Positions 33,401 through 41,142 of a stretch of 64,000 bases of DNA are shown here, one piece after another. The first letter of the stretch is position 1. The number at the start of each line of letters is the position of its first letter. The notes beneath the pieces were generated by a model, which was given only the letters and a program-made list of their open reading frames with translations, was not told where the DNA came from and made no database searches. Source of the stretch: Streptomyces griseus subsp. griseus (GTDB lineage Bacteria > Actinomycetota > Actinomycetes > Streptomycetales > Streptomycetaceae); the NCBI RefSeq assembly GCF_003610995.1, contig NZ_CP032543.1:3348001-3412000 (forward strand), written 5' to 3'. Both the position numbers and the translations under genes were made by a program.

Positions 33401-35478
33401 TGGCCATCGACTTCCAGGAACTTCCCGGCGGGGGGATGGAGTTGACGGTGGAGTTCGGTGCGGAGGTGTTGGACCGTTCGACGGTCGGAGCGGTGGTGGA
33501 CGGGATGGAGAGGCTGCTGGACGGTGCGGTGGCCGGGGAGGAGCGGGTGATCCGCGCGGTCCAGCGGGTTCCGTCGGTGACCGAGGGCGCGTCCGAGGCG
33601 GAGCCGGGCGTGGTGGCGGGCGAGGAGACGGTCGCCGTGTTGCGGAGGCTGTTCTCCGAGGTGCTGGACCAGCCTGACGTCCGGGACGAGGACAGCTTCT
33701 TCGACCTCGGCGGCCACTCGCTCACCGCCATGCGCCTCATCAACGCCATCGAACGCGAACTGGGCGTACGTCCCCGGGTCGCCGCCCTCTTCGGCCACCC
33801 GACACCGGCCGGTCTGGCGCGCCACCTCCCGGCCGATCCGTCCGCTCCGCCGGAGCTGGGCGGCTCCGCGCCGGGCCGGGGGCCGGTGCCGCTCTCGTAC
33901 GAGCAGGAGCGGCTCTGGATCCTGGAGGCGATGTCCGGCGTCGGCACGCTGTACCACGTCCCGTGGGCGTGGCGGACCCGTGGCCCGCTCGATACGGCCG
34001 CGCTGCGCGGGGCGATGGAGGATCTGGCGACCGGCCACGCGATCCTGCGCACCCGGTTTCCCCAGGTGGACGGCGTCCCCGTGCAGGATGTCCTTCCCCC
34101 CGGCCGTTCGCCGCTGGACTTCGCCGAACTCTCGACCGACGAGGAGAAGGTGGCGGACGCGGTGGCCGCCGCCGCCCGGTCGACCTTCCGCCTGGAGGAC
34201 GAACCACCCCTCCGTGTCAGAGTGTTCAGGCTCCAGGATGACGACCATGTGATTCTGATGTGCCTGCACCACCTCATCACCGACGACCGGTCGATGCCGC
34301 GGCTCGCCGCGGAGCTGTCCCGGGCGTACGCGGCCCGGCTGCGAGGAGGCCCGGTGCTGAGCACCCCCGCTCACCCGCAGTTCGCGGAGTACGCCCGATG
34401 GCAGCGCCGTACGTCGCGGAGCGAGCCGGACTCTGCCGATGTGGGTTTTTGGCGGGGGGTTTTGCGTGGTGTGCCGGTGGAGTCGGGGGTGCCGTTGGAT
34501 CGGGTGCGGCCTGATGTGCCGGTGGTGCGGGGGGAGCGGTTGGTCCGGCGGTGGTCGGATGAACGCCACGCGGGGGTGAAGGAGTTGGCGCGGGGGGCGG
34601 GGTCGAGTGTGTACATGGTGGTGCACGCGGCTCTGGCGGCGGTGTTGGCGGAGTCGGGGGCGGGTCCGGATGTGGTGGTGGGGTGTCCGGTGTCGACGCG
34701 TCGAGGGGAGGAACTGGAGGACGTCGTCGGGTTCTTCGTGAACACGGTCGCCCTGCGGTGTGACGTCGGCGGTGATGTGTCGTTCGGTGAGCTGTTGGTG
34801 CGGGTGAGGGATGCGGATCTGGGAGCGTTCGATCGGGGTGATGTGCCGTTCAACCGTGTGGTGGAGGCGGTCAACCCGCCGCGGCACCCGAGCCGTAACC
34901 CGCTCTTCCAGGTACTCCTCGCCCAACAGCACCACACGCGACTGGTTCCCGACCTCGACGGGGGAGCCGTCAGCACGCCGTTTCCTGTCGCCTCCGGCGA
35001 AGCCGCCTTCGACCTCGCGATTGCCTTCAGTGAACTTCCCCGTGGGGGGATGGAGTTGACGGTGGAGTTCGGTGCGGAGGTGTTGGACCGTTCGACGGTC
35101 GGAGCGGTGGTGGACGGGATGGAGAGGCTGCTGGACGGTGCGGTGGCCGGGGAGGAGCGGGTGATCCGCGCGGTCCAGCGGGTTCCGTCGGTGACCGAGG
35201 GCGCGTCCGAGGCGGAGCCGGGCGTGGTGGCGGGCGAGGAGACGGTCGCCGTGTTGCGGAGGCTGTTCTCCGAGGTGCTGGACCAGCCTGACGTCCGGGA
35301 CGAGGACAGCTTCTTCGACCTCGGCGGCCACTCCCTCACCGCCATGCGCCTCATCGCGCGCGTCAAGGAGCACTTCGGTGTACGCGTTCCCGTGCGCACC
35401 TTGATGAAGAAGCCGAGGCTCATGTCGCTGGCCGGCGAGATCGAGTCCCGAGCCGACGGCGACGTCCGGTACCGCTGA
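30457..35478 (+). CDS. Nonribosomal peptide synthetase, A-T-C-T-C-T
   Basis: 1673 aa from ATG 30457 (GGAGAAAGGA upstream). The A domain spans 1-510 with YVIYTSGTTGRPKG (A3), CYGLTEATVNS (A5), YRTGDRA (A7), and LPSGKLDRRAV at about 491 (A10). T1 Ser is near 549 (LGGHSL), C1 603-1035 with HHMVVDD, T2 Ser near 1087, C2 1143-1575 with HHLITDD, T3 Ser near 1625. There is no second A domain, no thioesterase and no reductase. My reading of the specificity residues (D, V, L, A, M, G, C, V, N) matches no code I know. Either the A domain loads all carriers or partners act in trans. Confidence 0.93.
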   Translation: MAGKSRSLIAEIFSEQVAARADHPAVLCEGRRLTYARLDQESDLIAARLAESGVGDGDIVGIALRRSELCAVVWLAVAKVNGVCLWLDPDYPADRLAFMIADAAPTVLVIAPDADGATRELAEGLRTVTVGPAFADAGPLAPDTARSLPPRRTAPAQSAAYVIYTSGTTGRPKGTILTSTGLRSLLATAVQGFGAGRDSRVLQFTSMSFDVAFLEMSMALLLGGTLVVVPGERRVAEPAFLELLREQRVTHAALPPAFLELLPEESPLPDGLTIMTGADKVPLSLAGRWARRARVVACYGLTEATVNSTLWDYDASWDGAVAPLGTEDPGTVAHLLDDSLRPVPAGQPGELYLGGDGLARGYLHRPALTAERFVADPYGAPGARMYRTGDRAVRHGSGVLEFLGRVDGQLKIRGHRIEPTDVESVLLRHPSVAQAVVTSHDDTTGGAELAAYVVPAEGAEIDARELRRHVARTLPPYMVPSLLVPVSGLATLPSGKLDRRAVLRTSAAHLPAEAGEAGEEALRQLLSAVLGCDEEEFDDGFDFVALGGHSLTAMRLATECRRLFGREPSMRDVFAARRAGDLLACLASSGPDRPRPGRRGGEPVLLSHEQERLWLLEALSGGGTHYHVPWAWQVHGDLDPEALRGALEDLAACHDILRTRFPAVDGTPRQEILPPQGYTPDYAVLPVDGQDLSAALEEAARESFDLATRPPWRVRVLTAPDTPPTVLICLHHMVVDDWSVDRLATQLEQAYAARLDPGLAPPARPALQFADFSTWQRRVHDTPTEGPESGGVGFWREFLRGVPVESGVPLDRVRPDVPVVRGERLVRRWSDERHAGVRELARAAGSSVYMVVHAALAAVLAESGAGPDVVVGCPVSTRRGEGLEDVVGFFVNTVALRCDVGGDVSFGELLVRVRDADLGAFDRGDVPFNRVVEAVNPPRHPSRNPLFQVLLAQQHHVGRAPGLGDAPGTPLPVSTGKAIFDMAIDFQELPGGGMELTVEFGAEVLDRSTVGAVVDGMERLLDGAVAGEERVIRAVQRVPSVTEGASEAEPGVVAGEETVAVLRRLFSEVLDQPDVRDEDSFFDLGGHSLTAMRLINAIERELGVRPRVAALFGHPTPAGLARHLPADPSAPPELGGSAPGRGPVPLSYEQERLWILEAMSGVGTLYHVPWAWRTRGPLDTAALRGAMEDLATGHAILRTRFPQVDGVPVQDVLPPGRSPLDFAELSTDEEKVADAVAAAARSTFRLEDEPPLRVRVFRLQDDDHVILMCLHHLITDDRSMPRLAAELSRAYAARLRGGPVLSTPAHPQFAEYARWQRRTSRSEPDSADVGFWRGVLRGVPVESGVPLDRVRPDVPVVRGERLVRRWSDERHAGVKELARGAGSSVYMVVHAALAAVLAESGAGPDVVVGCPVSTRRGEELEDVVGFFVNTVALRCDVGGDVSFGELLVRVRDADLGAFDRGDVPFNRVVEAVNPPRHPSRNPLFQVLLAQQHHTRLVPDLDGGAVSTPFPVASGEAAFDLAIAFSELPRGGMELTVEFGAEVLDRSTVGAVVDGMERLLDGAVAGEERVIRAVQRVPSVTEGASEAEPGVVAGEETVAVLRRLFSEVLDQPDVRDEDSFFDLGGHSLTAMRLIARVKEHFGVRVPVRTLMKKPRLMSLAGEIESRADGDVRYR
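32830..33324. repeat. NRPS direct repeat block 1, copy A
   Basis: 495 bp, almost identical to 34441-34935 (offset 1611 bp). Covers the C-terminal lobe of C1. Codons end in G (GTG, TTG, GGG, TCG) far more than in the flanking C-ending sequence. Confidence 0.9.
33431..33741. repeat. NRPS direct repeat block 2, copy A
   Basis: 311 bp, almost identical to 35045-35355 (offset 1614 bp). Covers the C1 end, the linker and T2 up to the helix after the phosphopantetheine Ser. Confidence 0.9.
34441..34935. repeat. NRPS direct repeat block 1, copy B
   Basis: Partner of 32830-33324, in the C-terminal lobe of C2. Confidence 0.9.
35045..35355. repeat. NRPS direct repeat block 2, copy B
   Basis: Partner of 33431-33741, C2 end, linker and T3. 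Confidence 0.9.
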
Positions 35479-35496
35479 GCGGGTACGGGAATCCCC

Positions 35497-35529
35497 CGTG
35501 GGTGGGCCCGTGAGGCGGGCCCACCCACG
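35497..35529. terminator. Bidirectional terminator between NRPS and ABC exporter
   Basis: CGTGGGTGGGCCC (35497-35509) / GGGCCCACCCACG (35517-35529), 13-bp perfect stem, 7-nt loop, centred in the 60-bp gap between convergent stops. Confidence 0.85.
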
Positions 35530-35538
35530 CCTGTCGCC

Positions 35539-37314
35539 TCAGGGGCCGCCGAGCCCGGCGGGAGACCGAGAGGCCTGCCAGGTGGACCACAGCTCGGCGT
35601 AGAGACCGCCGTCCCGCAGCAACTCCTCGTGCGTGCCGGACGCGACCACCCGGCCTTCGTCGAGGACCAGGACCCGGTCGGCGGCGCGGGCGTCGCTGAG
35701 CCGGTGCGCGACGACGATTCCCGTACGCCCTTTGAGCGCGGCGTCGACGGCGGCGTTCACCGCCGCCCGGTCCCCGCCGTAGCTCTCGGCGGTGGGCTCA
35801 TCGAGAACAGCCAGGGGTGGATCCGCGAGCACCAGCCGGGCCAGGGCGAGTTGCTGCCGTTGGACGGGGGACAGCGTCCGTCCGCTCCGCCCGACCACCG
35901 TGTCCAGGCCCTCGGGCAGCTCCAGGGCCCAGTCCACCGCACCCACCTGGGCCAGTGCGGCGATCAGCGCGGCTTCGTCGGCGTCGGGTCGGGCGATCGA
36001 GAGGTTGTCCCGGACCGAACCGGCGAAGACGTGGCTTTCCTGGGTGACCAGCCCTGTCGCCCTCGGGTCGAGCCGCTGGACGGGCACCCCGCCCAGCGTC
36101 ACCCAGCCGCGGCTGGGCGTGTGCATACCCGTGACGATCCCCACGACCGTCGACTTCCCCGCACCGCTGGGCCCGACGATCGCCACGCGTTCACCCGGCT
36201 CGACCTGGAACGACACGTCCCTGACCGCCGGCCGGCCGTCCCCATAGTCGAACTCCAGACCGGACACCGTCAGACCACCGTCGCTCGGCATCGCACGACC
36301 GGAGCGTGCCGCGTCCTCGACGCGTTCCTCGGATGATCCGACGATGCCGGCCAGCCGCGCCAGGGCGGCACCGGCGCACTGCACCTCGTCCAGCAGGTAG
36401 AGCAGTGTCCCGACCGGTTCGAAGACCCGCATCAGCAGCAGCACCGCTGCCGAGGCCGCGCCGAGCGACAGCGATCCCGCCCGCACCAGCGCTGAGGCGG
36501 TCAGCAGCACCGCCAACAGGCCCAACAGCTCGGCCCCGTTGAGGTGGAGCGAGAACCGGATCCGGGTCACGCAGGTACGCAGAGCCGCCGTTGACCACGC
36601 CTGGGACCGCTCCTCGATCCGGCTACGGTGAACCTCCTCCAGTCGCAGCGCACGGAGCGTACGGGCACCCGAGATCCCGGTCAGCAACAACTGGCTCAAC
36701 CGCGCCTCGGACGTGCGCTCATGGGCGTACTGCGGACCCGAGCGGCGCAGGTAGATCCGGGTGGCCACCGCCCAGACCGGCAGGGGCAGCGCGCCCGCGA
36801 CGGCCAGGCGCCAGTCCAGCGCCAACAGCCCGAAGCCGGTGACCAGCAGCGTCAGCAGCGCGGAGAGGAAGGCGGGCAGCGCCCCCCGGGCCACATCGGA
36901 GGCGACTCCCACGTCCCCGACGGTCCGGCTGAGCACGGTGCCCCGTCCCACCCGCTCCACCGTGGGCAACGGCAGGCCCAAGACCACACCGAGAGCACGC
37001 TCACGCACCCGTCCCAGCACGTTCTCGCAGACCAGGGCGGTACGGCCGGTGCCGACCGCGGCGAGGACAGCACCGACCGCCGTCACGACGAGCGCTCCGA
37101 CGGCGGCCGGCCCGAGCGGACGGCCGCCGCCCGAACCGGTGACCATGTCCACGATCCGTCCGACCAACAGCGGCACCACCAGCACCGAGGCCGAACTCAG
37201 CGCCAGGCAGATCACCGCGGTCCAGGCCGCACGGGCCTGACCCCGGCCGCACTCCCGCACCACCTGCCAGGTCTGCTTCACCCCCGCGGTCGGCAGTTCC
37301 ACGGCAGCGCTCAC
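35539..37314 (-). CDS. ABC exporter half-transporter, catalytic NBD
   Basis: 591 aa, six-helix transmembrane domain (about 30-310) followed by an NBD. Walker A GPSGAGKST, Walker B LAVLDEPTA with the catalytic Glu, and H-loop VVAHRLSDA are intact. The signature is degenerate (LSPVQRQQL instead of LSGGQ). GTG start overlaps the upstream ABC gene as GTGA, so it is the obligate partner of that gene. Probably exports the island product. Confidence 0.92.
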   Translation of the reverse strand: MSAAVELPTAGVKQTWQVVRECGRGQARAAWTAVICLALSSASVLVVPLLVGRIVDMVTGSGGGRPLGPAAVGALVVTAVGAVLAAVGTGRTALVCENVLGRVRERALGVVLGLPLPTVERVGRGTVLSRTVGDVGVASDVARGALPAFLSALLTLLVTGFGLLALDWRLAVAGALPLPVWAVATRIYLRRSGPQYAHERTSEARLSQLLLTGISGARTLRALRLEEVHRSRIEERSQAWSTAALRTCVTRIRFSLHLNGAELLGLLAVLLTASALVRAGSLSLGAASAAVLLLMRVFEPVGTLLYLLDEVQCAGAALARLAGIVGSSEERVEDAARSGRAMPSDGGLTVSGLEFDYGDGRPAVRDVSFQVEPGERVAIVGPSGAGKSTVVGIVTGMHTPSRGWVTLGGVPVQRLDPRATGLVTQESHVFAGSVRDNLSIARPDADEAALIAALAQVGAVDWALELPEGLDTVVGRSGRTLSPVQRQQLALARLVLADPPLAVLDEPTAESYGGDRAAVNAAVDAALKGRTGIVVAHRLSDARAADRVLVLDEGRVVASGTHEELLRDGGLYAELWSTWQASRSPAGLGGP

Positions 37315-38990
37315 GCGAACACCGCCGCGGCGTAGGCCGGATGGAGCGACAGCTCAGCGTGCGTACCCGCGTACCCGATCCGCCCGCTGTCGAGCACCAC
37401 CACCCGGTCGCAGCCGGCGAGCACCGCCGGACTGCTCGTCAGCAGCAGCGTGGTGCGTCCGGCGCGGGCCCGGTGGATGCCGAGCGAGACCCGGTGCTCG
37501 GTGGCCGCGTCAGTGGCGCTGAGCGGATCGGCGAGCACCAGCACCGGCGCATCGGTGGCCAAGGCACGGGCGAGCACCACCCGTTGGCGCTGGCCGCCGG
37601 AGAGGGAACGGCCCCGCTCCGTGATCTCGGTGTCGAGACCGTCCGGAAGGGCTCGGGCCACCTCGTCGACGCCGGCTGCCCGGATCGAGCGCGCCGCACG
37701 GTGGGCGGCGTCCGGACCGGACGCGATGTTCTCCACCACGGAGCCGGGGAACAGCTCCGCGTCGTGCCGGCTCACGGCCACCCGTTCCCGGGCGGCGACC
37801 AGCGGCAACTCGCGCAGTTCCACGCCGTCCAGCAGCACGCTCCCCTCGTAAGCGCTCTCCCGCGCCAGCAGGCTGAGCAGAGCGTCGCTCTCCCCGTCGG
37901 TCCGGGACACGATGCCGACACGGGAGCCGGCCGGGACCTCCAGGTCGAGTCCGCGCAGCGGCCCGCTCCGCACCCCTCTCAGGCGCAGCGCCCCCGGGCC
38001 TGGCTCAGGAGGCGTCAGCGGCCCGTCGGGCACCCGGGCGGGTGCGTGCATCACCTCGTCGATCGCGATACGGGAGGAGGACGCGCGGGCGACCAGTGTT
38101 CCCATGGAGGTGAGCCGTTCCAGGGCGGTGGCGATCACCTGCACCAACCCCACGGCCCCCACCAGACCGCCGATGGTCAGGGTCCCGTCCAGCACGGCCG
38201 CGCCGCCGAACCAGATCACCCCGACCATGAGCACTCCCGAAGCCGCCGCGTTGACGGCCCGGTAGGCGCTCTCCCAGCGGATGGCCGCCACCCTCGCCTC
38301 CACGGCGTCCCGGCTCAGCCGCCGGTAGCGCTCCATGCTCTCGGCCTCGGCGTGGAAACCCTTGAGCGTACGCAGGCCGGTGAGCTGGTCCTCGGCGTGG
38401 GTTCCGATGTCCAGCAGGCCGCCGCGCTCCGCGTCGACCCGGGCGACCAGCCGGCGGGACAGCAGCCGGGAGAGCGCGAGCGTGGTCCCGATCCCGGCAG
38501 CCAGCAGCGCTGCGAGTGCCGGGGACACCGTCAGCAGGGCCGTGAAGCCGACCGTCATCGAGACGAGAGCCGGGACGACGGTACCGGCCACGGTCGCCAG
38601 CTCCGCCCGTTGCCGGGTGTCCCTCAGGACCAGGGTGGTCAGCCCGCCGTCGCCGTGGCCGTGGGCGACGAAGCCGTGTGGCGACAGGATCCGCCGCACC
38701 AGCGCGATCCGCAGACCATGGGCCCACGCCAGCTCCGCGGCGTAGTTCAGTCCGCTGCCCAGCGCCCCGGCCAACGCCGTCAGCACGAAGACCGCGGCGA
38801 GGGTGACACACCACCACAGGAGCACGGACGGACTCTCGCCCAACGCGGTGTCGATCGCGGCGCCGACCAGCAGGGGCACCACCACGCCACCGGACTGGTG
38901 GAGGGCCAGCAGGACGCTGCTGGCCGCGATCCGGGCCGACTGCCCCTCAGCCGTGGTGCGCGGTGGCCGGTCACTGGTATCACTGCGCAC
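37311..38990 (-). CDS. ABC exporter half-transporter, degenerate NBD
   Basis: 559 aa. The transmembrane domain is normal. In the NBD the Walker A position reads VSRTDGESDALL (no GKS/T), Walker B is LVLADPLSATD without the catalytic Glu, and the H-loop His is replaced (LLLTSSPAVL), but the signature LSGGQRQRV is intact. Together with its partner this gives one complete and one dead ATP site, as in asymmetric heterodimeric exporters. It overlaps the acyltransferase gene by 11 bp. Confidence 0.92.
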   Translation of the reverse strand: MRSDTSDRPPRTTAEGQSARIAASSVLLALHQSGGVVVPLLVGAAIDTALGESPSVLLWWCVTLAAVFVLTALAGALGSGLNYAAELAWAHGLRIALVRRILSPHGFVAHGHGDGGLTTLVLRDTRQRAELATVAGTVVPALVSMTVGFTALLTVSPALAALLAAGIGTTLALSRLLSRRLVARVDAERGGLLDIGTHAEDQLTGLRTLKGFHAEAESMERYRRLSRDAVEARVAAIRWESAYRAVNAAASGVLMVGVIWFGGAAVLDGTLTIGGLVGAVGLVQVIATALERLTSMGTLVARASSSRIAIDEVMHAPARVPDGPLTPPEPGPGALRLRGVRSGPLRGLDLEVPAGSRVGIVSRTDGESDALLSLLARESAYEGSVLLDGVELRELPLVAARERVAVSRHDAELFPGSVVENIASGPDAAHRAARSIRAAGVDEVARALPDGLDTEITERGRSLSGGQRQRVVLARALATDAPVLVLADPLSATDAATEHRVSLGIHRARAGRTTLLLTSSPAVLAGCDRVVVLDSGRIGYAGTHAELSLHPAYAAAVFA

Positions 38991-39573
38991 GGCGTGGTCC
39001 CTCCGCCTGGCCGGAGCCCGTCACCGTCCGGGCCCGAGGGCGGGGACACACGTGCAAGGCGGCCTTCTTGTGGGGCAGTTGAACCGTTCTGACCAGAGCC
39101 ATCCCCGCCCGCTCCATGACCGTACGGCAGGCGAGATTGCGTACGTCCGGCTCCGCCGCGACACGTCCCGCCTCGGGCGAGCACCGGAACAGGGTCTGCA
39201 CCAGGTCGCCGACGAAGGCGGTGCCCAGACCTCGTCCGATCAGGTTCTCGTCGGTGATCGCTATGTGGAAGCCCAGATCATGACGGTCCCACGCGTGGAA
39301 CGTGGCGATGTTGGAGTCCAAGGGCCGGTACACCTCGATGTAGGCGAACTGCCTTGTGCCGTAGGTGATCCGGAACGGTCCGCCTCCGTCGCGTGCGTGC
39401 AGTCGGCGTAACTCCTCCGTCCAGCGCTCCGGCGACCATGGCTGGTGCCACGTACGCTCCAGATGCTCCTGTCGCATCCAACGGGACACCAGGCGGCCCT
39501 CCTCGGTGGAGCCGCTGAGCGGGTGAGCGGTCCAGGGCGCGGGCAGGTCCAGTCGGTTGGCGATCACAGCCAT
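38980..39573 (-). CDS. GNAT N-acyltransferase of the siderophore (IucB/RhbD/MbtK) type
   Basis: 197 aa. WMRQEHLERTWHQPWSPERW, FAYIEVYRP, HDLGFHIAITDENLIGRGLG (acetyl-CoA loop) and VAAEPDVRNLACRTVMERAG match the Acetyltransf_8 pattern of enzymes that acylate hydroxylysine or lysine side chains in siderophores. First gene of the leftward ABC operon. It may N-acylate the NRPS or peptide product, or provide self-resistance. No hydroxylating monooxygenase is nearby, so a hydroxamate siderophore is not strongly supported. Confidence 0.85.
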   Translation of the reverse strand: MAVIANRLDLPAPWTAHPLSGSTEEGRLVSRWMRQEHLERTWHQPWSPERWTEELRRLHARDGGGPFRITYGTRQFAYIEVYRPLDSNIATFHAWDRHDLGFHIAITDENLIGRGLGTAFVGDLVQTLFRCSPEAGRVAAEPDVRNLACRTVMERAGMALVRTVQLPHKKAALHVCPRPRARTVTGSGQAEGPRRAQ

Positions 39574-39794
39574 CCACTCCTGATCGTGTGTCCTCTGCGG
39601 ATATCACGCAGACAAGCTTGAGCAGGCCGGACAGTTTTGATCAAGAGGGAGACCCTGTCAAGACAGCGTCGGGCGGACGGATCGGGAGCGTCCCGCGGCC
39701 GACATCTCTCTGACAGGGCATTCCCCTCGTCCGATGACCGCCCCCTGGCAGCACCCGGCGGAGTGGTGGAAGCCACCCCGCTCCCGCCCCGGCC

Positions 39795-41000
39795 TCAGCC
39801 CGCTCGCAGCGACATCGTCATCGCCTCCACCGCCAGCAGCGGCGCCACATTGCGGTCCATCGCCTGCCGGCACGCGATGACCGCCTCGATCCTGCGCAGC
39901 GTCTGCGCGGGCGTGGAGGACTCCGCGATCCGGTCCAGCGAGTCGTGCACATCCACGTTGGCGATGGCGATCCGCGAACCGAGCTGGAGCGCCAGCACAT
40001 CGCGGTAGAAGCCGGTGAGCTCGGTGAGCGCCAGATCCAGGCTGTCGCGCTGGGTCCGCGTCTTGCGGCGCTTCTGCTTGTCCTCCAGCTCCTTCATCGC
40101 CCCCGCCGTGCCGCGCGGCATCCGGCCGCCCGCCACCCCGCCGAGCGCCGCCTTCAGGTCCTCGGTCTCCTTGACGTCCACCTCCTCCGCCATCTGCTTG
40201 GCATCGTCGGTGGCCGTGTCGATCAGCTCCTGGGCGGCCTTGAGGCAGCCGCCCACATCCGCGACCCGCAGCGGAACCTTGAGCACCGCCGCCCGCCGTG
40301 TCCGCGCCCGCTCGTCGGTGGCCAGACGGCGCGCCCGGCCGATGTGCCCCTGGGTGGCCCGCGCCGCCGCGTGCGCCCGCTCGGGGTCGACCCCGTCCCG
40401 GCGGATCAGGACGTCCGCCACCGCCTCCACCGGCGGGGTGCCGAGGGTGAGGTGGCGGCAGCGCGAGCGGATCGTGGGGAGGACGTCTTCGAGCGACGGG
40501 GCGCACAGCATCCACACCGTGCGCGGCGCGGGCTCCTCGACCGCCTTCAGCAGCACGTTGCCCGCGCCCTCGGTGAGCCGGTCGGCGTCCTCCATGACGA
40601 TGACCTGCCAGCGGCCGACCGCCGGGGAGAGCTGGGCGCGGCGGACCAGGTCGCGGGTCTCCTTCACACCGATGGAGAGCAGGTCCGTACGGATCACCTG
40701 GACGTCGGCGTGCGTACCGATCAGGCTCGTGTGGCAGCCGTCGCAGAACCCGCAGCCGGGCTCCCCGCCCAGCGCCCGGTCCGGGCTGGTGCACTGGAGC
40801 GCGGCGGCGAAGGCGCGGGCGGCGGTGGACCGCCCGGAACCCGGCGGTCCGGTGAACAGCCAGGCGTGCGTCATCTTCGAGCCCTGCTCCAGCGGCTCAC
40901 CGTCGGAGACGGCCGTGACCAGCGCATCGGCGTCCTTGGCGGCAGCGGCGAGCTGTTCCCTCACCCGGTCCTGCCCGACCAGGTCGTCCCATACGGTCAT
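39795..41000 (-). CDS. holB: DNA polymerase III subunit delta'
   Basis: 401 aa clamp-loader subunit. P-loop-like FTGPPGSGRST, zinc module CGFCDGC, VMEDADRLTEGAGNVLLK and LCAPSLEDVLPTIRSRC are typical. ATG 41000. First core gene right of the biosynthetic island; in Streptomyces it lies next to tmk as here. The 221-bp gap 39574-39794 marks the island edge and shows no repeat that I can see. Confidence 0.95.
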   Translation of the reverse strand: MTVWDDLVGQDRVREQLAAAAKDADALVTAVSDGEPLEQGSKMTHAWLFTGPPGSGRSTAARAFAAALQCTSPDRALGGEPGCGFCDGCHTSLIGTHADVQVIRTDLLSIGVKETRDLVRRAQLSPAVGRWQVIVMEDADRLTEGAGNVLLKAVEEPAPRTVWMLCAPSLEDVLPTIRSRCRHLTLGTPPVEAVADVLIRRDGVDPERAHAAARATQGHIGRARRLATDERARTRRAAVLKVPLRVADVGGCLKAAQELIDTATDDAKQMAEEVDVKETEDLKAALGGVAGGRMPRGTAGAMKELEDKQKRRKTRTQRDSLDLALTELTGFYRDVLALQLGSRIAIANVDVHDSLDRIAESSTPAQTLRRIEAVIACRQAMDRNVAPLLAVEAMTMSLRAG

Positions 41001-41142
41001 CGGTCACCGCCCTTCCCATCACGGGGTTCCCGGTGATCCGGCCTGTCGGATCACCTGTCGGATTCCATTGTGGGGGACGCCACTGACAAGTCCGGCCCAC
41101 CCACCCCTCAGGGGCGGACGGGCCGGACTCCGGACCTGCAGG

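Noticed and set aside
30373..35373. Very long antisense open frame (1666 codons) opposite the NRPS
   Set aside because: High-GC shadow frame rich in Arg/His/Pro repeats; the NRPS on the other strand has all catalytic motifs.
38980..39573. Hydroxamate siderophore pathway from the IucB-type acyltransferase
   Set aside because: No amine monooxygenase, NIS synthetase or siderophore receptor genes are nearby.
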